17,818 nt of DNA from the NCBI GenBank assembly GCA_043772865.1, contig JAYVFU010000038.1, forward strand, positions 1 to 17,818, in the 5' to 3' direction. Both the position numbers and the translations under genes were made by a program. Source of the DNA: JACMMS01 sp043772865 (GTDB taxonomy: Bacteria; Pseudomonadota; Gammaproteobacteria; Burkholderiales; Methylophilaceae). Below the pieces are notes generated by a model that was not told the DNA's origin, did no database searches, and worked only from the letters and a program-made list of their open reading frames with translations. Below are positions 14,624 through 17,818 of this stretch, piece by piece; within the stretch, counting starts at the first letter, position 1; each line of letters begins with the position of its first letter.

Positions 14624-16105
14624 TTACTTAACGCGGCTCATTAAAAACTGAGTAAGTAACGGCACTGGACGACCAGTTCCACCTTTTTCTTTGCCTGATT
14701 TCCACGCAGTGCCAGCCACATCCAAATGTGCCCAATCGTATTTTTTTGCAAAGCGCGACAAGAAACAGGCCGCGGTGATACTGCCACCTGCACGACCGCC
14801 AATATTAGCCATATCAGCAAAGTTAGTATCAAGTTGTGGCTGGTAGTCATCCCACATTGGCATATGCCAAGCGCGATCTTGTGCGGCTTCACCAGCTTTT
14901 AACAGTTCAGCAGCCAAACTATCTTTGTTGCTAAATAAACCAGTCGCATGATGACCAAGTGCAATGACGCAAGCGCCTGTTAATGTGGCAATATCAACTA
15001 CAGCGTCTGGCTCAAAGCGCTCAGCATAAGTAAGTGCATCACATAAAATTAAGCGACCTTCAGCATCAGTATTTAACACTTCAATGGTTAAACCAGACAT
15101 GCTGGTTAAGACATCACCTGGACGAATAGCATTACCATCAGGCATGTTTTCACAAGTTGGTATCACACCAATGACGTTGATAGCTAAATTCATCTCAGCG
15201 ATTGCCTTGAACGTGCCTAGTACGCTAGCCGCGCCGCACATGTCATACTTCATTTCGTCCATTTCTGCACCTGGCTTAAGCGAAATACCACCAGTATCAA
15301 ACGTAATCCCTTTACCAACTAAGACCACAGGCTTTTGATTCTTTTTTCCACCATTGTGGTGCATAACGATTAGTTTTGGTGGCTGTACGCTACCTTGTGC
15401 TACGCCTAAAAATGAACCCATGCCAAGCTTTTCCATTTCCTCGCGTTCTAACACTTGCACTTTAATGCCATGCGTTAAAGCAAGCGCTTGTGCTTGTTCG
15501 GCTAAATAAGTAGGCGTACAGATATTAGGCTGTAAGTTACCTAAATCTTTAGCAAAGCTTACGCCATTAGCTAAAGCTGAACCTTGTTTTAAGCCTAATT
15601 CAGCAGCATCCGTGTCAGCTTTGTCTACATTAATCACTAACTTAGTAATACCTTTATGCTCTGGTTTTTTACTTTTGTAATGGTCAAATCGATAGCTACA
15701 ATCTGATGCGATTTCTACTATTTGCGCTACTTTCCAATGTGCATTATGTTTTTTAACTGTAAGCTCAGCCAAAAAACTGCCGGCTGTTTCTACGCCACCA
15801 TGTGATAGCGCTTTGATTGAAGCGGCCACCGCTTTACGGTAAGCACGCTCATCTAACTCGTTAGCCTTGCCCAAGCCTACTAGCAAAACGCGATCTGATG
15901 CTACATTAGGTACACGATGCAGCAACAAAGTGCTGGCAAGCTTGCCTTCCATATCGCCACTTTTTAAAATGGCGTTGAGATAATCTTTTGATGCGCTATT
16001 GATCGCTTTTGCAGCATCTGATAATTGCCCACCTTCATACACACCAACAATCACGCAATCATGATTTTGTTTTTCTGAGTGACCATTTTTTATGCTAAAT
16101 TCCAT
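14624..16105 (-). CDS. pepA: Leucyl aminopeptidase (M17 family)
   Basis: PepA is a hexameric two-metal aminopeptidase in the cytoplasm; in some bacteria it also binds DNA as a recombination and transcription accessory. The 493-residue protein carries all active-site residues: K265, D270 (VGKGITFDTGG), K277, D288 (MKYDMCGAA), D347, E349 and R351 (NTDAEGR). Each is offset by exactly five from the E. coli PepA residues, showing a gapless catalytic domain. The start is ATG 16105-16103 with AAGGA 6 bases upstream. It heads the pepA-holC-hypothetical operon and diverges from lptF. No clear promoter boxes stand out on this strand. Confidence 0.96.
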   Translation of the reverse strand: MEFSIKNGHSEKQNHDCVIVGVYEGGQLSDAAKAINSASKDYLNAILKSGDMEGKLASTLLLHRVPNVASDRVLLVGLGKANELDERAYRKAVAASIKALSHGGVETAGSFLAELTVKKHNAHWKVAQIVEIASDCSYRFDHYKSKKPEHKGITKLVINVDKADTDAAELGLKQGSALANGVSFAKDLGNLQPNICTPTYLAEQAQALALTHGIKVQVLEREEMEKLGMGSFLGVAQGSVQPPKLIVMHHNGGKKNQKPVVLVGKGITFDTGGISLKPGAEMDEMKYDMCGAASVLGTFKAIAEMNLAINVIGVIPTCENMPDGNAIRPGDVLTSMSGLTIEVLNTDAEGRLILCDALTYAERFEPDAVVDIATLTGACVIALGHHATGLFSNKDSLAAELLKAGEAAQDRAWHMPMWDDYQPQLDTNFADMANIGGRAGGSITAACFLSRFAKKYDWAHLDVAGTAWKSGKEKGGTGRPVPLLTQFLMSRVK

Positions 16106-16111
16106 AAGTTA

Positions 16112-16116
16112 TCCTT
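16112..16116 (-). promoter_or_regulatory. Ribosome binding site of pepA
   Basis: AAGGA on the minus strand lies 6 bases before ATG 16105-16103, supporting this start. Confidence 0.65.
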
Positions 16117-16154
16117 AATTTATTGGGTATCTACACTTTTAAGACTGATTAATT

Positions 16155-16182
16155 TTGAATTAGTTGAGGCTTGAACGATAAT
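16155..16182 (+). promoter_or_regulatory. Candidate promoter of lptF-lptG
   Basis: TTGAAT 16155-16160 and GATAAT 16177-16182 are separated by 16 bases and match the consensus at four and five of six positions. Transcription would start near 16189, leaving a leader of about 100 bases before the TTG start of lptF. Confidence 0.4.
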
Positions 16183-16291
16183 ACAATTATGTCGTTTTTC
16201 TTTAAATAATTATAGAACTAATTTTATTGCTTTTTATGCATATTCACCTCTTATTCACCCAAGATTCATTGACCAATTAAAGCTGCAAACA

Positions 16292-17410
16292 TTGCTATTT
16301 AAAAAATCTTTAATACACGAGCTCATCATTACCGCACTAGCGGCTTTTGTCATACTATTTGGCATTGTAGTCGCGCAGCGTTCAGGTTTATTGGTTAGTG
16401 TAGCAGCACGTGGCGCAATGCCAAATGATGCAATTACTACGATGCTTGGCCTTAATTTGGTCCAATATTTACCCATGATTTTATCACTTGCTTTATTTTT
16501 AGCGGTGCTCATGACCATGTCGCGTTGGCATCGCGATTCTGAAATGGTGGTTTGGTTTAGCTCTGGATTAAGTATTTCTAGTTGGATTAGACCCGTATTA
16601 AGTTTTGCAATGCCAGTCATTGTAGTAATCGGCATTCTCAGCTTATTTGTAATGCCTTGGGCTACACAAAAAGTGAATACTTATATGGCGCAAATAGAGA
16701 GCCGTGACGAGCTTTCTACAATTAACCCTGGTGTTTTTAAAGAGTCAACAGGCGCAGATCGCATATATTTTATTGAAAGTTTTGATGAGTTAGGCAAAGT
16801 GGTGAAGAACATTTTTGTACAATCTACCCAACATCAAAAAGTAGGGGTGATGGTTGCAAACAATGGGCATCGTGAAGTAGAAAAAAATGGCGATAGTTTT
16901 TTAGTAATGCAAAAAGGTCGGCGTTATGAGAGTGAGCCTAATAGTGCAGAAATAACTACCACTGAATTTGAGCGTTATGCCATCCGCGTTAAAACCAAAG
17001 AAGTCAAAGAAAAACCACTCAACGTGCAAGGAAAAAATATTGTTGAGTTATTCAATAGCCACGTTCCAGCCTCTAGTGGCGAATTACAACGCCGTTTAAG
17101 CCTGCCAATTGCAGCCTTTGTATTAGTGCTATTAGCTATTCCCATTAGCTTTGTAGATCCACGTGCTGGACGATCACTCAACTTAGTATTAGCCCTGCTT
17201 ATCTATTTTATTTACAACAATTTATTAACGGTCATGCAAGCTTGGATTACACAAGGGAAATTAAGCCCGTTAATAGGCTTGTGGCCTGTGCATGTATTAT
17301 TTTTAGCGTTTACTATCTATATTTATTATCGTCGACTATTTCAGCTACCCCTTCTCCCTAAATTATCACGCGCTGTAAAAACACTTAATGCACCAAGCTC
17401 CGTCAAATGA
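16292..17410 (+). CDS. lptF: LPS export ABC transporter permease LptF
   Basis: LptF and LptG form the membrane part of the LptB2FG transporter that pulls LPS out of the inner membrane and passes it to LptC. The 372-residue protein has three N-terminal transmembrane helices (about 12-29, 57-76, 102-121), a periplasmic beta-jellyroll domain (about 125-255), and three C-terminal helices (about 270-287, 296-317, 327-346). LQRRLSLPIAAFVL at 265-278 and the P-R-A-G-R-S loop after helix 4 (290-295) are typical. The start is TTG, giving MLFKKSLIHEL, which matches the usual N-terminus; no ATG lies upstream in frame and no clear Shine-Dalgarno sequence is visible. Its stop overlaps the lptG start in ATGA, so the two are translationally coupled. 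Confidence 0.94.
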   Translation: MLFKKSLIHELIITALAAFVILFGIVVAQRSGLLVSVAARGAMPNDAITTMLGLNLVQYLPMILSLALFLAVLMTMSRWHRDSEMVVWFSSGLSISSWIRPVLSFAMPVIVVIGILSLFVMPWATQKVNTYMAQIESRDELSTINPGVFKESTGADRIYFIESFDELGKVVKNIFVQSTQHQKVGVMVANNGHREVEKNGDSFLVMQKGRRYESEPNSAEITTTEFERYAIRVKTKEVKEKPLNVQGKNIVELFNSHVPASSGELQRRLSLPIAAFVLVLLAIPISFVDPRAGRSLNLVLALLIYFIYNNLLTVMQAWITQGKLSPLIGLWPVHVLFLAFTIYIYYRRLFQLPLLPKLSRAVKTLNAPSSVK

Positions 17411-17818
17411 ACATCATTAGCCGTTATCTGATTAAAGAAATTAGCCTGAACATTTTGCTAATGCTCACTGGCTTAATTTGCATGTTCTCATTTGTAGATT
17501 TTATTCAAGAGCTGGATAGCTTTGGAAATGGCAATTATGGCGTAGGCAAAATGATTGTATTTGTATTACTAAGTGCACCAGGTCATATTTACGACGTTGC
17601 GCCTGTTGCGGTATTAGTAGGCGCAATGTACAGCTTAGGTCAATTTTCTCGGCACTCTGAATTAGTTGTACTTCGTGTGAGTGGAATTTCACTATTCGAG
17701 ATAGGAAAAATTCTAATTAAAGTAGCTATCTTTTTTACAATTTTCACATTTTTGATTGGTGAGCTTATTACGCCTTTTAGTGAAAAGCTTGCACAACGTT
17801 TACGCATTCAAGCCACAG
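17407..17818 (+). CDS. lptG: LPS export ABC transporter permease LptG (partial, runs off the window)
   Basis: LptG is the partner permease of LptF. The first 137 residues are visible, opening MNIISRYLIKEISLN. Three transmembrane segments fall at about 12-34, 48-72 and 105-125. The family motif in the second cytoplasmic loop reads GQFSRHSELVVLRVSGIS, with the E-L-V-x-L-R-x-S-G core that contacts the LptB ATPase. The ATG (17407-17409) overlaps the lptF stop TGA by two bases. The remaining roughly 60 percent lies beyond the right edge. Confidence 0.94.
   Translation, partial: MNIISRYLIKEISLNILLMLTGLICMFSFVDFIQELDSFGNGNYGVGKMIVFVLLSAPGHIYDVAPVAVLVGAMYSLGQFSRHSELVVLRVSGISLFEIGKILIKVAIFFTIFTFLIGELITPFSEKLAQRLRIQAT

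Noticed and set aside
14641..14892. 83-residue minus-strand open frame inside pepA in another frame
   Set aside because: Overlaps the conserved C-terminus of PepA, whose frame is intact to its stop; no frameshift is needed.
16255..16635. 126-residue minus-strand open frame over the lptF start
   Set aside because: Antisense to the conserved LptF N-terminus; composition is not protein-like and it overlaps the intergenic promoter region.
17501..17692. 63-residue minus-strand open frame at the right edge
   Set aside because: Antisense to lptG, whose conserved motifs on the plus strand are clear.

Overview
This 17.8-kb window is a compact stretch of housekeeping genes from an AT-rich bacterial chromosome. 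The gene set points to a betaproteobacterium: system II cytochrome c maturation (ResB plus CcsB) next to a diheme cytochrome c4, a MidA-like methyltransferase divergent from a pteridine reductase-type SDR, TtcA, a TopA with a lysine/alanine-rich tail, PepA-HolC, and LptF-LptG. The AT-rich codon use together with this gene order suggests the Methylophilaceae (Methylotenera-like methylotrophs). That family-level placement is inference. I see no tRNA, rRNA, CRISPR array, insertion sequence, phage gene or toxin-antitoxin pair.

Layout. Positions 1-77 hold the end of an upstream + strand gene. It converges on a - strand cytochrome block read from 4324 down to 162: cytochrome c4, a strong intrinsic terminator, resB, then ccsB. 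engB (+) diverges from cytochrome c4 across about 220 bp that carries a 14-bp tandem repeat and a candidate promoter. engB and trmB (-) converge with overlapping stop codons. A REP/BIME-like inverted pair sits between trmB and a midA-like methyltransferase gene (-). That gene is head to head with a pteridine reductase-like SDR (+), with a palindromic -10 box between them. ttcA and topA follow on +. topA converges on pbpG (-) across a strong bidirectional terminator. A stand-alone gcvH-like gene (+) diverges from pbpG and converges on a - strand operon read pepA, holC, small hypothetical gene. Finally lptF and lptG (+) diverge from pepA; lptG runs off the window.

How the genes work together. 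ResB and CcsB form the membrane haem-delivery and cytochrome c synthetase complex that would mature the neighbouring cytochrome c4. LptF and LptG are the membrane subunits of the LPS-exporting ABC transporter. PbpG acts on periplasmic peptidoglycan. EngB, TrmB and TtcA serve ribosome assembly and tRNA modification, TopA and HolC serve DNA topology and replication, and PepA serves peptide turnover.

No new biological system is evident. The points worth a second look are mostly in the intergenic DNA: REP-like element, tandem repeat, symmetric -10 box, palindromic dyad and a possible leaderless start. A few concern proteins: the orphan H-protein, the basic linker in PbpG, the TopA tail and the small hypothetical downstream of holC. 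No gene-free stretch exceeds 300 bases; the largest, about 230 bases, lies between pbpG and the gcvH-like gene.
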